Below are positions 53,121 to 63,966 of a DNA stretch of 64,000 nucleotides, in pieces. Both the position numbers and the translations under genes were made by a program. Positions within the stretch are counted from its first letter, which is position 1; each line of letters starts with the position of its first letter. The stretch lies in assembly GCF_024679095.1 (NCBI RefSeq), contig NC_066513.1, positions 7,887,804-7,951,803 on the forward strand. Direction: 5' to 3'. This stretch comes from Eriocheir sinensis (lineage: Eukaryota > Arthropoda > Malacostraca > Decapoda > Varunidae). Under the pieces are notes generated by a model that was not told the origin of the DNA, ran no database searches, and worked only from the letters and a program-made list of their open reading frames with translations.

Positions 53121-53705
53121 TCAATTTTCCATGGCACAAACCAGAGTGTTAATTAAGTTACCCTGATATTCTTGGAGAGCCTCATCATTCAGGTGCACCC
53201 CATCTCTGAAGGAGTCTGGGCCGTACATTGATGCCGGTCCCAACAATGCCATATGGTCAACCAGCCCGCGCCTTTTGAGTTGTTTGTTCACAAAATTATT
53301 TATAATTTGGCGCCGCCGGTTAAAATCGTCTGCTGTGGGGGCTCCAAATGGATTGTCCTCTTCATAATAGCGAGGTTCTATTTGCACTGCTATTTTAACA
53401 GTGTCAGGTAGGCTCTCATTGAGTTTCTCATAAAATTCATTTGCCAGAGCTTTGACCTCCCCGTTGGACCAAGTATCAACTATTGAATTACCTCCCAGAA
53501 TGATAATCATGTAATCCGGGTTCAACTCTTCCAATATCTCAAATTCCTGAGGCCTTTCTACCAGGAATTGGTAGTTCTTTCCAGGAAAATACCTAAATGT
53601 AAAGAGCACATCTAGTTCTTGGTCATTTACGGTTAATGACTGGGGCCAATCGCACTTTTGTTCAAGTTCTCTAACGTAACTGTGCCCGTAAACCAACACT
53701 TTCAT
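53121..53705 (-). CDS. SGNH-hydrolase-like protein encoded upstream of BEL/Pao gag
   Basis: This uninterrupted 194-residue frame lies between the 5' LTR and gag, in the same orientation. It starts MKVLVYGHSYVRELEQKC, with GHS in place of the GDS block I. The middle has YMIIILGGNSIVDTW (block III, GGNS for GxND), and RDGVHLNDEALQEYQG supplies block V (Asp-x2-His). Candidate Ser, Gly/Asn and Asp/His residues are all present, and the length fits a single SGNH domain. No signal peptide or membrane segment is seen. The role is unknown. Being open in an element whose gag and pol are broken is notable, although a short ORF escapes damage more easily. Whether it is typical of a BEL/Pao lineage cannot be told here. 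Confidence 0.75.
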   Translation of the reverse strand: MKVLVYGHSYVRELEQKCDWPQSLTVNDQELDVLFTFRYFPGKNYQFLVERPQEFEILEELNPDYMIIILGGNSIVDTWSNGEVKALANEFYEKLNESLPDTVKIAVQIEPRYYEEDNPFGAPTADDFNRRRQIINNFVNKQLKRRGLVDHMALLGPASMYGPDSFRDGVHLNDEALQEYQGNLINTLVCAMEN

Positions 53706-54043
53706 TTTACAATCTCACCTGGACTTAACCGGTTTTCAGATGAAATCAGGCTAAGGCCCGATGAGAGGTATTGATGGTTAACGTACTACTAGCCAACGAG
53801 TGATCACGTACCTGGCCTCCAGGCTAAATAATGGAACTCAAGGTCATTCATCAAACAACTACTAACAACCTAATTTAAAGAAGTTATATTAATTCCTTAC
53901 ATCTTATTGAAGGTTATAAACCAATTTACTTTAAGTTATATTAAGACGTATGGATAATTATTTATCCAACAAGTGGCAATTAATCACTTGTTGAAATTAT
54001 CTTGGCAACAAGTAGTTGCAATAACCCAATACTATTGAAACTT
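53706..54043 (-). other. BEL/Pao 5' leader
   Basis: Between 5' LTR and the SGNH-like ORF. AT-rich; no clear primer-binding site was recognised next to the LTR. Confidence 0.5.
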
Positions 54044-54681
54044 TGATATAAACTTATTACTGCTATTGAAATTATGTTAGAAACTATTAAATTTATGTTA
54101 TAAAGTAATGTAAATGATTGTTATAAATAATGTTATTATGTTGACTTATAAAGGTATATTGAAAACCGCCTCTCTGGGATCGGTTTCACGCTCAGTAGCG
54201 TACAATATACTTTAGGTAATTTATACAACTGAAACTTAAGGGTAGAAAAGCAGATCACCGAAGCGTAACTCACCTCCACGTCGTAATAATAATAACGCTC
54301 ACCCACACAGCTAGTTATAATAATACAACTTTTGGCCAAACGCTACTACATATTACAACTTAGCTGTGATGTTCCTTTTCAATAGGTGGATATTGAGGGG
54401 CGTGGAAGCAGTGATCCACGGTGATTACTTCTACGTAGTTGTAAGGTTAACAAAACGTCTTCCTTGTATGGAAGCTCGTTCAGGACTGAATGTGTGAGCT
54501 GTGTCACGAGTGGGTGTTGGCGAACGACTGCTACAGGAGAACCTGCCTCGCGCTCCTTCGTCTCAGAATAGGACTCGCCTGAGCGCGGATGAGCTATCCC
54601 GAACTAGTAATTATGATAGCAGTCGCTGGGTTATTCACACCCAATCGTTAAACAAGCTCGTTAAATACTTAAATTCTAACA
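54044..54681 (-). repeat. BEL/Pao 5' LTR (638 bp)
   Basis: This LTR carries about 126 bp (roughly 54526-54651, GACTGCTACAGGAGAACCTG onward) that the other LTR lacks. The rest is nearly identical. Confidence 0.92.
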
Positions 54682-54685
54682 TTAT

Positions 54686-56190
54686 TAAGATTCTTCAGAA
54701 TGATGTTTTCTATGCCCTCTCCGGCCTCAACACTCAGATGGGTCATGGACCTGATAGAGTTACTCCTATTGTCCTCAAAAACAGCATCCTTGCTGACACC
54801 CTGCCTGGTCAAACTCTTTCGTATCTGCCTATTAACATCTATCTTTCTTTCCTGCTGTAGGTACGCCCTCATACAGACTGTGCCTAAGTAGGGTTACTAT
54901 TCCAACCCCTCAAACTACCGCCCTATAGTTTTACTTTCTTGACTACCTAAAACTTTTGAATCAATCCTTAACCGGAAGATTCAAAAGCACCTCTTCACGT
55001 CTGACCTTCTATCTGATTGCCAGTATGGGTTCCGCAAGGGTGTTTTACTGGCGATCTTGCTCTCTTAACTGACTCTTGGTCATCCTCTCTTAACCATTTT
55101 GGTGAAACTTTCTCGGTTGCGCTAGACATATCGAAAGCTTTCGATAGAGTCTGGCACAGATCTGTGCTTTCTAAACTGCCCTCTTTCGGATTCTATCCTT
55201 CTCTCTGTTCCTTCATCTCCAGTTTCCTTTCCGGCCGTACTATTTCTGCTGTGGTAGACGGTCACTGTTCTTTCCCTAAACTTACCAACAGTTGTGTTCC
55301 ATAGTGCTCTGTTCTGTACCGTCTCTTCCAATTATTCATCAATGATTTTTTTCCATAACAAACTGTCCTATCCACTCATACGCTGACGACTCCACTCTGC
55401 ATTATTCAACATCTTTCAACAGACGACCCTCTCAACAGGAATTACAAGACTCCACTCAGACCTTGCTCTCATTTCCGATTGGGGAAAAGGAACCTTGTGT
55501 CCTTCTATGCCTCAAAAACTCAATTTCTCCACCTATGAACTCGACACAATCTTCCAAACACTTATCCTCTATTCTTCGACAACACTCAGCGATCACCATC
55601 TTTAACACTAAATATCCTCGGTCTATCCTTAGCTCAATATCTCAACTGGAAACTTCATATCTCCTCTCTTACTAAATCAGCTTCCTCAAGGTTGGGCGTT
55701 CTGTATCGTCTCCGCCAGTTTTTCTCCCCCGCACAGATGCTTTCCATATATAAGGGCCTTCTCTGCCCTCGTATGGAATATGCATCTCACGTGTGGGGCT
55801 CCACTCACACAGGTCTCCTGGACAGAGTGGAGTCTGAGGCTCTTCGTCTCATCAGCTCTCCTCCTATTACAAATAGTCTTCTACCTTTTAAATTCCGCCG
55901 CCATGTTGCCTCTCTTTCTATCTTCTATCGATATTTTCATGTTGACTGCTCTTCTGAACTTGCGAACTGCATGCCTCCCCCCCTCCCACGGCCCCGCTGC
56001 ACACGACTTTAACTCATTCTCATCCCTATACAGGCCAAACTCCTTATGCAAGAGTTAACCAGCATATCCATTCTTTCATCCCCTTCACTGGTAAATTCTG
56101 GAATAGCATACCTTCGTCTGTATTTCCTCCTTCCTATGACTTAATCTCTTTCAAGAAGAGTGTATCAAAACACCTTTCCACCCGAAATTG
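54686..56190 (+). pseudogene. LINE gamma reverse transcriptase (plus copy)
   Basis: Frameshifted frames give NDVFYALSGLNTQMGHGPDR, ALDISKAFDRVWHRSVLSKL, the YADDSTLHYST-equivalent near 55380, KRNLVSFYA-type text, and GVLYRLRQFFSPAQMLSIYK, ending in the usual tail. Its counterparts are 31356-32357 and 58243-60402. Confidence 0.8.
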
Positions 56191-56307
56191 ACCTCTCTTT
56201 TGGCTACTCTTTACTTTTGTTTATTATGGGAGCGGCGAGTAGCGGGCTTTTTTGGGGGGATTTTGTTGCCCTTGAGCCGTCTCCTTTGTTGTAAAAAAAA
56301 TCAGTTT

Positions 56308-56425
56308 CTCCATCATTTCCTCATCCAGATATCGAAAAACAACTTTTATGTTTCTCACCAGGTCGTATGTCCCACCTATAATTCTGTTCATGTGTTTCAC
56401 TGGCGACAAATTTTACAATAAATTA
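56308..56425 (-). mobile_element. LINE delta relic in FN3 intron, copy 3 (second part)
   Basis: TTTATGTTTCTCACCAGGTC matches 9496-9515, continuing the relic left at 45949. Confidence 0.7.
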
Positions 56426-56434
56426 ATTGATTTT

Positions 56435-56436
<2 letters not shown>

Positions 56437-56483
<47 letters not shown>

Positions 56484-56497
56484 TAATAATAACAAAA

Positions 56498-56577
<80 letters not shown>
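56437..56577. repeat. (AAT)n trinucleotide array
   Basis: About 140 bp of AAT/ATA units with three interruptions. Confidence 0.95.
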
Positions 56578-57310
56578 CGGTTTATTAAGAAATTGAAGCT
56601 GTTAAGCTGAAAATATACACGTTGAAAATACAATATTGATATATAATAAAAAGGTAAAAAGTAAACTATGAAAGTGGTATAGGGGTCTGTGGTTTATATT
56701 GTGGGAAAATTGTGATGAAATAGAAGAGGGCGGAGGTAGAGGTGAAGTGGTGGAATGCAGTGCGTTTGTGCGGCAGGAGGCGGTGTGGTCTTCCGGGTGG
56801 TGGGTCAGGTCAAAAAGGGTCAGGTTGCAGCTGATTGCGGGGTGTAGGTAGAGGTGGTATCAGGCGTCACTCAGCTTATGGGCTTACCGTTGACCTGCTA
56901 ATCAATGCAGCCGGCAAGAAAAGATGGGAAAAGTCGGACCGAGCGGTGGTAGGCGTGGGAACGTCTATCGTCTGCACCTGGTCTGCACTGTATGTTGTAT
57001 GTTGAGCGGCATGCTGATTGCCCCACCCATGACTCCACCTGAGTGACAGGCTTAACACTGCTCTGCACCCGAACCGACTTCTTCCAGCAGCATGATGGTC
57101 GGGCTGGTGTACCTTGGGCGTCGGTTGGATGGTATGGACGCGTCGGAGTCACACTAGCCATTTCTACTCTTCAGTGTCATCACGGCACCGCAAACGCACT
57201 GCACTCACTGTTTATCACCATGATTAAGCTTAATGTCACAAAAGTTTCTTACGATGTTTTTTTTTATGAAATGGGAGAGGGGAAAGTAGAGGAAGAGGGA
57301 GGCCAAAAGG
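56578..57310. other. Unassigned sequence, 730 bp
   Basis: This is the longest stretch with nothing recognised. It is less AT-rich than the surroundings (56700-57200) and has only short frames on the - strand (56876-57161). No FN3 text or matching repeat was found. A diverged transposon is likely but not shown. Confidence 0.35.
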
Positions 57311-57374
57311 CTGGCCCCGGAGCGCCGTAATCCACGTCTGACCTCGAACAGGTCTGGGCCACAAGTGTATGTGT

Positions 57375-57423
<49 letters not shown>

Positions 57424-57531
57424 TTCATCATTGTCATTCCACACAATATACTTGCGATTGCCAGCCAACCTTCCCCAACTACACATGGAACTCACAAGTG
57501 AAGGATCCGTGGGTACAGCTGAACCCCCCTC

Positions 57532-57626
<95 letters not shown>

Positions 57627-57673
57627 GACCACACGAGCGTAGGCCCAGGCCCTCTAAAACTACAACTAGGTAA

Positions 57674-57720
<47 letters not shown>
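57311..57720. repeat. Microsatellite block with SINE-like text
   Basis: (TG)n 57375-57420, (TC)n 57541-57583, (AC)n 57584-57624 and (AC)n 57676-57719. CTTGCGATTGCCAGCCA and ACATGGAACTC between them match 9620-9675. TACAACTAGGTAAATAC at 57659-57675 resembles the delta LINE 3' end. Confidence 0.8.
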
Positions 57721-57721
<1 letters not shown>

Positions 57722-58002
57722 TCTATAAGGCTGCTGGGCGTCATTAATTGCCGTTGGAGCACCTCGCTGACTTTGAACTTAGGTATTAAAATATAATTTT
57801 GCCTTTTTTGAAGCAGATTCGGCTGCTTTTTAATGTAATAGGTCCTTGCTGACTAGCATTCGGCTGTAACAAGAGGCAACAGAGAGGATACAAAGTTTTA
57901 AAATTTCCTGGTAGCCCGCTAAGAAGAGAGAGTTGTGCTAACATATTATCGTCTTGGGAGGAAACCATGTCGTTGGTCAGATTTATTTTTATTTTATATA
58001 TT
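57721..58002. other. Unassigned sequence
   Basis: Nothing recognised. Confidence 0.35.
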
Positions 58003-59210
58003 TTTACAGCAGAGCAACTCGAGGGCAACCAAAAGAATATGTAAAAAGAAGCCCGCTAACTGTTGCTTTCATATAATGATAAGTAAGAGTGGCCAAAAGA
58101 GAGGTCAATTTCGGATGGAGAAGTGTCTTGATACACTCTTCTTGAAAGAGGTCAAGTCATAGGTAGGCGGAAATACAGACGAAGGAAGGCCGTTCCAGAG
58201 TTTACCAGTGAAGGGGATGAAAGAATGGAGATGTTGGTTAACTCATGCATAAGGGATTTGGATAGTATAGGGATGAGCATGAGTAGAAAGTCGTGTGCAG
58301 CAGGGCCGCGGGAAGGGAGGAGGCATGTAGTTAGCAAGTTCAGAAGAGCAGTCAGCATGGAAATATCGAAATAAGAGAGAAAGAGATGCAACATGGCGTC
58401 GGATTTTAAGCGGTAGAAGGCTGTCAGTAAGAGGAGGGGAGCTGATGAGACGAAGAGCCTTAGACTCCACTCTTTCCAAAAGAGCGGTGTGAGTGGAGCC
58501 CCCCCACACGTGAGATGCATACTCCATACGAGGGCGGACAAGGCCTTTATAAATGGAAAGCATCTGTGCGGGGGAGAAGAACTGGCGGAGACGATACAGA
58601 ACGCCCAACCTCGAGGAAGCTAATTTAGTAAGAGAGATGTAAAGTATTTAGATGAGATTCTGAGCTAAGGATAGACCGAGGATATTTAGTGTTGAAGAAG
58701 GTGACAGCTGAGTGTTGTCGAAGAATAGGGATAGCTGTTTGGAAGATTGTGTCAGGTTGATAGGTGGAGAAATGGGGTTTTGAGGCATTGAAGGACACAA
58801 GGTTCCTTTTACCCCAATCGGAAATGATAGCAAGGTCTGAGGTTAAGCGCTCTGCAGCCTCCAGTCTGGAGTTTTGTAATACCTGTTGAGAGGGTCTTTT
58901 GTTGAATGAAGTTGAATAATGCAGAGTAGAGTCGTTAGCGTATGAGTGGATAGGACAGTTTGTTATGGAAAGAAGATCATTGATAAATAACAGGAATAGA
59001 GTGGGTGATAGAACAGAGCCCTGTGGAACACCACTGTTGATAGGTGTAGGGGAAAAACAGTGACCGTCTACCACAGCAGAGATAGAACGGCCGGAAAGGA
59101 AACTGGAGATAAAGGAACAAAGAGAAGGATAGACTCCGAAAGAGGGCAGCTAACAAAGCAAAGATTTGTGCCAGACTCTATCGAAAGCTTTCGATATGTC
59201 TAGTGCAATT
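58003..59210 (-). mobile_element. LINE gamma, truncated copy
   Basis: The 3' end near 58003 and the reverse transcriptase (59074-58243) give GVPQGSVLSPTLFLLFINDL, HSYANDSTLHYS where the catalytic box is YADD, YRLRQFFSPAQMLSIYKGLV and RPRMEYASHVWGG. One catalytic Asp is replaced by Asn. It ends at ALDISKAFDRV-equivalent text (about 59205), where the next copy begins. Confidence 0.82.
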
Positions 59211-60521
59211 TTTTTTTACAGCAAAGGAGTCAGTTTAAAGGCATAAAAAAGGAAACAAATGTGAAAAAAGCCCGCTACTCACTGCTCCTAAAAAAGAGAT
59301 AGAGGAGTGACCGAAAGATAGGTCAATCTCGGGAGGAGAGGTGTCCTGATACCCTCTTCTTGAAAGAGTTCAAGTCGTAGGCAGGAGGAAATACAGATGA
59401 AGGAAGATTGTTTCAGAGTTTACCAGCGTGAGGGATGAAAGAGTGAAGATGCTGGTTAACTCTTGCGTGGGAGATTTGGACAGTGAAGGGATGAGCTTAA
59501 GTAGAAAGTCGTGTGTGGCGAGGCCGCGGGAGGGGGGGAGGTATGCAGTTAGCAAGTTCAGAAGAGCAGTCAGCATGAAGATATCTATAGAAAATAGAAA
59601 GAGAGGCAACATGGCGGCGAAATTTAAGAGATAGAAGACTATTAGTTAGAGGAGGAGAGCTGATGAGACGAAGAGCCTTACACGTGGGAGACACGTGAGA
59701 TGCATACTCCATACGAGGGCGGACAAAGCCCCTGTAAATGGATAGCAACTGTGCGGGGGAGAAGAACTGGCGGAGACGGTACAGAATGCCCAGCCTCGAG
59801 GAAGCTAATTTAGTAAGAGAAGAGATATAAAGTTTCCAGTTGAGATTTTGAGTTAAGGATAGACCGAGGATGTTTAGTGTTGAAGAAGGTGATAGCTGAG
59901 TATTGTCAAAGAATAGGGGATAGTTGTTTGGAAGATTGTGTCGAGTGGATAGGCTGAGAAACTGTGTTTTTGAGGCGTTGAAGGACACCAGGTTCTTCTT
60001 GCCCCAATCGGAAATAATAGTAAGGTCTGAGGCTAAGCGTTCTGCCGCCTCCATCCTGGAATCGTTTAGTTCCTGTTGGGTGGGTCTTCTATTGAAAGAA
60101 GATGAGTAATGCAGAGTAGAAGGAATGGATAGGACAGTTCGTTTTGAAAAGTAGATCATCAATGAACAACAGAAAGAGAGTGGGAGATAGGTCAGAACCC
60201 TGCGGAACACCACTCTTAATAGGTTTAGAGGAAAAACAGTGACCGTCTCCCACATCAGAAATAAAACGGTCAGAGAGAAAACTTGAGATAAAGGTACAGA
60301 GAGAAGGATAAAAACCGTAGGAGGGTAGTTTGGAAAGCAAAGATTTGTGCCAGACCCTATCAAAAGCTTTTGATATGTCCAGCGCAATAGCAAAGGTTTC
60401 ACCGAAACGGCTAACAGAGGATGACCAAGAGTCAGTTAGGAAGGCAAGGAGATCACCAGTAGAACGCCCCTTGTGGAACCCATACTGGTGATCAGATAGA
60501 AGGTCAGAAGTGGAAAGGTAG
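59211..60521 (-). mobile_element. LINE gamma, second truncated copy in the same orientation
   Basis: A poly(A) end (T run at 59211-59218) and TACAGCAAAGGAGTCAG mark a new 3' end. The RT (60402-59497) shows SGVPQGS, a disrupted active-site stretch (SIPSTLHYSSS), KKNLVSFNASKTQFLSLSTR and YRLRQFFSPAQLLSIYRGF. It is truncated at GKGRSTGD-type text near 60500. Confidence 0.82.
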
Positions 60522-60821
60522 GATTAAATTAAGTCCATCTTTGTATATAATGTTGCACAGTCTTCATTTCCATGGGTACCAATGTCATTATAATATGCTG
60601 AAGACATTTTCTTACAATATTCTATAATCTACCTTGACCCTCAGCCAAAATGAAACATGTTGATATGGGTTAGTATTTTACTGTATTATTATTTTAATCA
60701 ATAATAGGTATTTCAATTAAACTGAATTAAATATTATTGAACTATGATTATTCGTTGATGAATTATCTCCGCAATACCTTTGAATCGCACAAAACTCTTA
60801 TTGCAATAGCAGTACGTCCTA

Positions 60822-60870
<49 letters not shown>

Positions 60871-61192
60871 CTGCGGGACCGTCTTCAAGGAAAAATCCGT
60901 CAGTGCAGCTTGTAATAGCTTCAGAACGACCATTTCAAATGAATATTATTTTTTTCAATAAAACCATGAATTTGATCGGTTATTATAGTAATAAGATAAA
61001 GATGATAGCTAGACATGATAAATATCTCTGCACGTTATGGCTAAAAATGCTTGGCTCGCTTACGCCTAAATGACTGGCGGCAGCAGATTACGGCAATTCA
61101 GAGATTGGCAAAGCAGTTAGATCTTCTGGTTGTAGCCGCTCTGCCAGGTGTTTTGGGATTATTTGAAGGGGTGTAGTTGTATGTTTGTTTGT
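60522..61192. other. AT-rich sequence with (TG)n
   Basis: (TG)n at 60825-60867. The rest has no recognised content. Confidence 0.4.
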
Positions 61193-61222
61193 CTGTGTGT
61201 GTGCGTGTGTGTGTGTGTGTGT

Positions 61223-61301
<79 letters not shown>

Positions 61302-61305
61302 TTTG

Positions 61306-61363
<58 letters not shown>

Positions 61364-61537
61364 CAGTCCTCTCCACCATTTCCTCACCTCCTCCCCTCCC
61401 TCCCTCCCTCTCTTCCCCCTCTAAAGGGATTTAACATTCCCATTCCTTCACTACATCCCCGCCTCCACCTCTCTTTATCCATCACCGCTTTGCTTTTTTC
61501 TTTCATCTTTTTACTTTTAATTCCAATCCCTAACCCT

Positions 61538-61617
<80 letters not shown>
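61193..61617. repeat. Compound microsatellites (TG, TC, AC, TC)
   Basis: (TG)n 61193-61226, (TC)n 61227-61299, (AC)n 61310-61361 and (TC)n 61542-61617. The last abuts the beta LINE fragment. Confidence 0.92.
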
Positions 61618-61620
<3 letters not shown>

Positions 61621-62261
61621 CTTTAACGTAGACAAGTGCCAGGTCCTTCAAGTTGGAACAAGGATTAAGAAGTTCGGTTACGAAATCCGCGGCAAAATCG
61701 CGTCGAACCTCAAATTCTCACAGCAATGCATCGAGGCAGCAAATAAAGCGAACAGAATGTTGGGCTTCATTAAAAGAAACTTTTTATTCAAGAATAAAGA
61801 TGTAATACTTCCGCTTTACAATAGTTTAGTCAGAACCCACTTGAAATATGCGGTACAGTTTTTGTCTCCTCACCATGCAAAGGACATTGCTAAATTAGGT
61901 GTTCAGCGTCGAGCAACAAAAATGATCCCTTCCTTGCGCAACAAATCCTACGAAGAAAGACTTTCCACCCTTAACATGTTCTCTCATGAGAAACGTCGCC
62001 TCCGAGGAAAACTGATCGAATGTTTTCAAATACTTAATGGTTTCACGAATGTAGACAGATCAAAATTGTTTATGATCGATGACACTTTGCGAACGAGGAA
62101 CAATGGCCTAAAACTCAAATGTATACAAGTAAATTCAGACTGCACCAAATTTTTCTTCACCAACGTTGTAGTGCGAGAATGGAATAGGCTCCCACCTTCA
62201 GTGGTCCAGCGTGACACGATTGACTCCTTTAAAAACAAGCTCGACCGTCACTTCCTTGAAC

Positions 62262-62262
<1 letters not shown>
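61618..62262 (+). pseudogene. LINE beta reverse transcriptase tail
   Basis: The open frame reads PFNVDKCQVLQVGTRIKKFG, ASNLKFSQQCIEAANKANRM, NKDVILPLYNSLVRTHLKYA, MIPSLRNKSYEERLSTLNMF and NSDCTKFFFTNVVVREWNRL. It is clearly better preserved than its relative at 10241-10960. Both ends are cut by microsatellites, and its own 3' tail is missing. Confidence 0.82.
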
Positions 62263-62352
<90 letters not shown>

Positions 62353-62372
62353 GAAAGAGAGAGAGAGAGATG
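62263..62372. repeat. (TA)n tract
   Basis: (TA)n 62268-62341, then short (CA) and (GA) runs. Confidence 0.95.
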
Positions 62373-62394
62373 AGTAGGAAAGCGATTAGGTCAG

Positions 62395-62531
62395 GACACC
62401 TCTACTCCCGAAATTGACCTATCTTTGGCCCTCCTCTAACTCTTTTAAGGAACAGCAGTAGGGAGCTTTTTTCAAATTTGTTTCCTTTTTTATGCCTCTG
62501 AACTGACTCCTCTGCTGTAAAAAAAAAAGGG
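62395..62531 (+). mobile_element. LINE gamma 3' end
   Basis: CCCGAAATTGACCTATCTTT, then TTTATGCCTCTGAACTGACTC and CTGCTGTAAAAAAAAAA match the complement of 59215-59330. Only the 3' untranslated end is present. Confidence 0.8.
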
Positions 62532-63023
62532 GGGATTAGAAGAGAAAGAGGGGGAGGGGGGGGAGGAAAAGGAAGGGGAGTAGGAGAAGGAGGTGGTGGC
62601 CTGACTGACCTGCCGTCTCACCTGCCCTCGGCAGGGTAAATTACCAAGTGTCTCCTTAATAATAACTTTGTCAAAAAGTTGCTAAAACACGTCGGCCAGA
62701 TTGGGTTCGCTAGCACCTGACCACCATCCGCCCTATCGAACGTGGTAGCATCCCACGGGTTAACACAAGAAAGATACCAGAATGGTGAGTAATGGAATCG
62801 GTGCCCCCTTCACCTTTTCATCATTACTTTCCACTAAGTTTCTCTCCATATGCTAAAGTTTACTGCAGGCAGGTAACGGGAAGGGAGCAAAGTGCCTTTG
62901 CGTTGATGGAGCTTGTTTAGTTTGTCAGCCATGTGCCCTGTGACTAGTACAGTGCAAGGTCTAAATAAATGGGAGGTCAACTCAGGCGCAGATTAGGTGA
63001 CGTCAGGTGGTCAATGGGAGGAG

Positions 63024-63027
<4 letters not shown>
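62532..63027. other. Unassigned sequence with G/A-rich start
   Basis: GA-rich at 62530-62600, otherwise nothing recognised. Confidence 0.35.
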
Positions 63028-63105
<78 letters not shown>

Positions 63106-63175
63106 AAGTATAAAGGAACCTAAGCTAGCTGGCAACCCCTTTAGTCCCTCTCTCTCGCTCGCTCCGGTAAATTCA

Positions 63176-63229
<54 letters not shown>

Positions 63230-63230
63230 A
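63028..63230. repeat. (TC)n and (TG)n microsatellites
   Basis: (TC)n 63028-63102 and 63178-63212, then (TG)n to 63229. Confidence 0.93.
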
Positions 63231-63287
63231 ATAATAAAGGTAAAAGGAAGAGGAATTATTAACAATATTTTGCATATGTGTAGTACT

Positions 63288-63530
63288 ACTGTAGTGCGGC
63301 GACGGCCTGATGAACGAGCCTCCCATAACCCACTTAGCCAGTGGGGTACCTCTTTGGCCGACTCGGTAAGGAGTGGCTCTCCCGTCACGCTGGTCGCGGG
63401 TTCAATCCCAAGCAGCCGGGGAATACCCTCACTTTGTCTTGATTAATTTCTCGTGTTATTTCGATACACGCAGAGGTCGTGTTGAGAAATAGGAAGGATT
63501 TAGAAAAGAAGCTCGTCGGGGTATTACAGT
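63288..63530 (+). mobile_element. tRNA-like SINE with inverted ends, copy 1
   Basis: A tRNA-like core has box A (TTGGCCGACTCGGTAAGGAG, 63353) and box B (GCGGGTTCAATCCCAAG, 63397). The ends are inverted: ACTGTAGTGCGGCGAC at the left, GTCGGGGTATTACAGT at the right. No poly(A) tail. It is almost identical to 63726-63966. The frame visible on the + strand is a by-product. Confidence 0.7.
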
Positions 63531-63725
63531 GGTGGCATAGCGGTGGGCATCCTCTCCTGCAGTTCTGTTGAGTTTCCCCGAAGGGGTAACAGGTAGGATG
63601 GCCCATGCTCCGAGGTTGATAGAAAATGGGAATGTTGGAGGTATGTCTCAAAGGGACATTGTGGAGTTATGTCTCAAAGGGACATTGTCAACACACAGAA
63701 ATTAATCTACATAGGGGGGAAAGCC
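63531..63725. repeat. Spacer with a 26-bp direct repeat
   Basis: TATGTCTCAAAGGGACATTGT occurs at 63642 and again at 63668. GTGGTGGCATAGCGGTGGGC at the left edge looks like a further box A, possibly part of another SINE. Confidence 0.5.
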
Positions 63726-63966
63726 GTGTAGTGCGGCGACGGCCTGATGAACGAGCCTCCCATAACCCACTTAGCCAGTGGGGTACCTCTTTGGCCGACT
63801 CGGTAAGGAGTGGCTCTCCCGTCACGCTGGTCGCGGGTTCAATCCCAGGCAGCCGGGGAATACCCTCACTTTGTCTTGATTAATTTCTCGTGTTATTTCG
63901 ATACACGCAGAAGTCGTGTTGAGAAATAGGAAGGATTTAGAAAAGAAGCTCGTCGGGGCATTACAC
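63726..63966 (+). mobile_element. tRNA-like SINE with inverted ends, copy 2
   Basis: The left end is GTGTAGTGCGGCGAC and the right end GTCGGGGCATTACAC, inverted to each other. It differs from copy 1 by only a handful of bases (CAGGCAG against CAAGCAG; GAAGTCG against GAGGTCG), which indicates recent activity or duplication. Confidence 0.7.

Larger units (their letters stand above)
46615..54681 (-). mobile_element. BEL/Pao LTR retrotransposon with extra SGNH-like ORF
   Basis: An 8.07-kb element has LTRs at 46615-47126 and 54044-54681, both beginning TGATATAAAC and ending AAATTCTAACA as printed, and the 4-bp duplication TTAT at 46611-46614 and 54682-54685. The order on the - strand is leader, SGNH-hydrolase-like ORF (53705-53121), gag (52939-51640), protease/RT (51629-50076), RNase H (50065-49440) and RNase H end/integrase (49450-47423). 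Protease first and integrase last, with a DUF1759-like gag and DUF5641-like end, is BEL/Pao order. There is no env. Frame breaks in gag and pol show this copy is defective, though LTRs are close to identical outside one large gap. Confidence 0.92.
45950..56307 (+). mobile_element. LINE gamma (jockey-like), split by BEL/Pao
   Basis: The copy starts inside the endonuclease (TCCGATTACAACC at about 45954), is interrupted by the BEL/Pao element (46615-54681), and ends at TTGTTGTAAAAAAAA (56292-56306). Copy 1 of the FN3 intron (9437-9465) gives the empty site, ATCATGGTTGCAAGCAGTTTC. The pieces are linker (45960-46614) and reverse transcriptase (54686-56190), both with stops. It lies sense to the host gene. 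Confidence 0.85.

Noticed and set aside
46615..54681. Endogenous retrovirus
   Set aside because: Gag, protease, RT, RNase H and integrase are in BEL/Pao order and no envelope-like frame was found. The extra ORF is SGNH-like, without a signal peptide or membrane segment.
63353..63420. Genuine tRNA gene
   Set aside because: Boxes A and B are present, but no clear cloverleaf with a matching acceptor stem and anticodon could be folded by eye, and a near-identical copy follows at 63726. A SINE is more likely.
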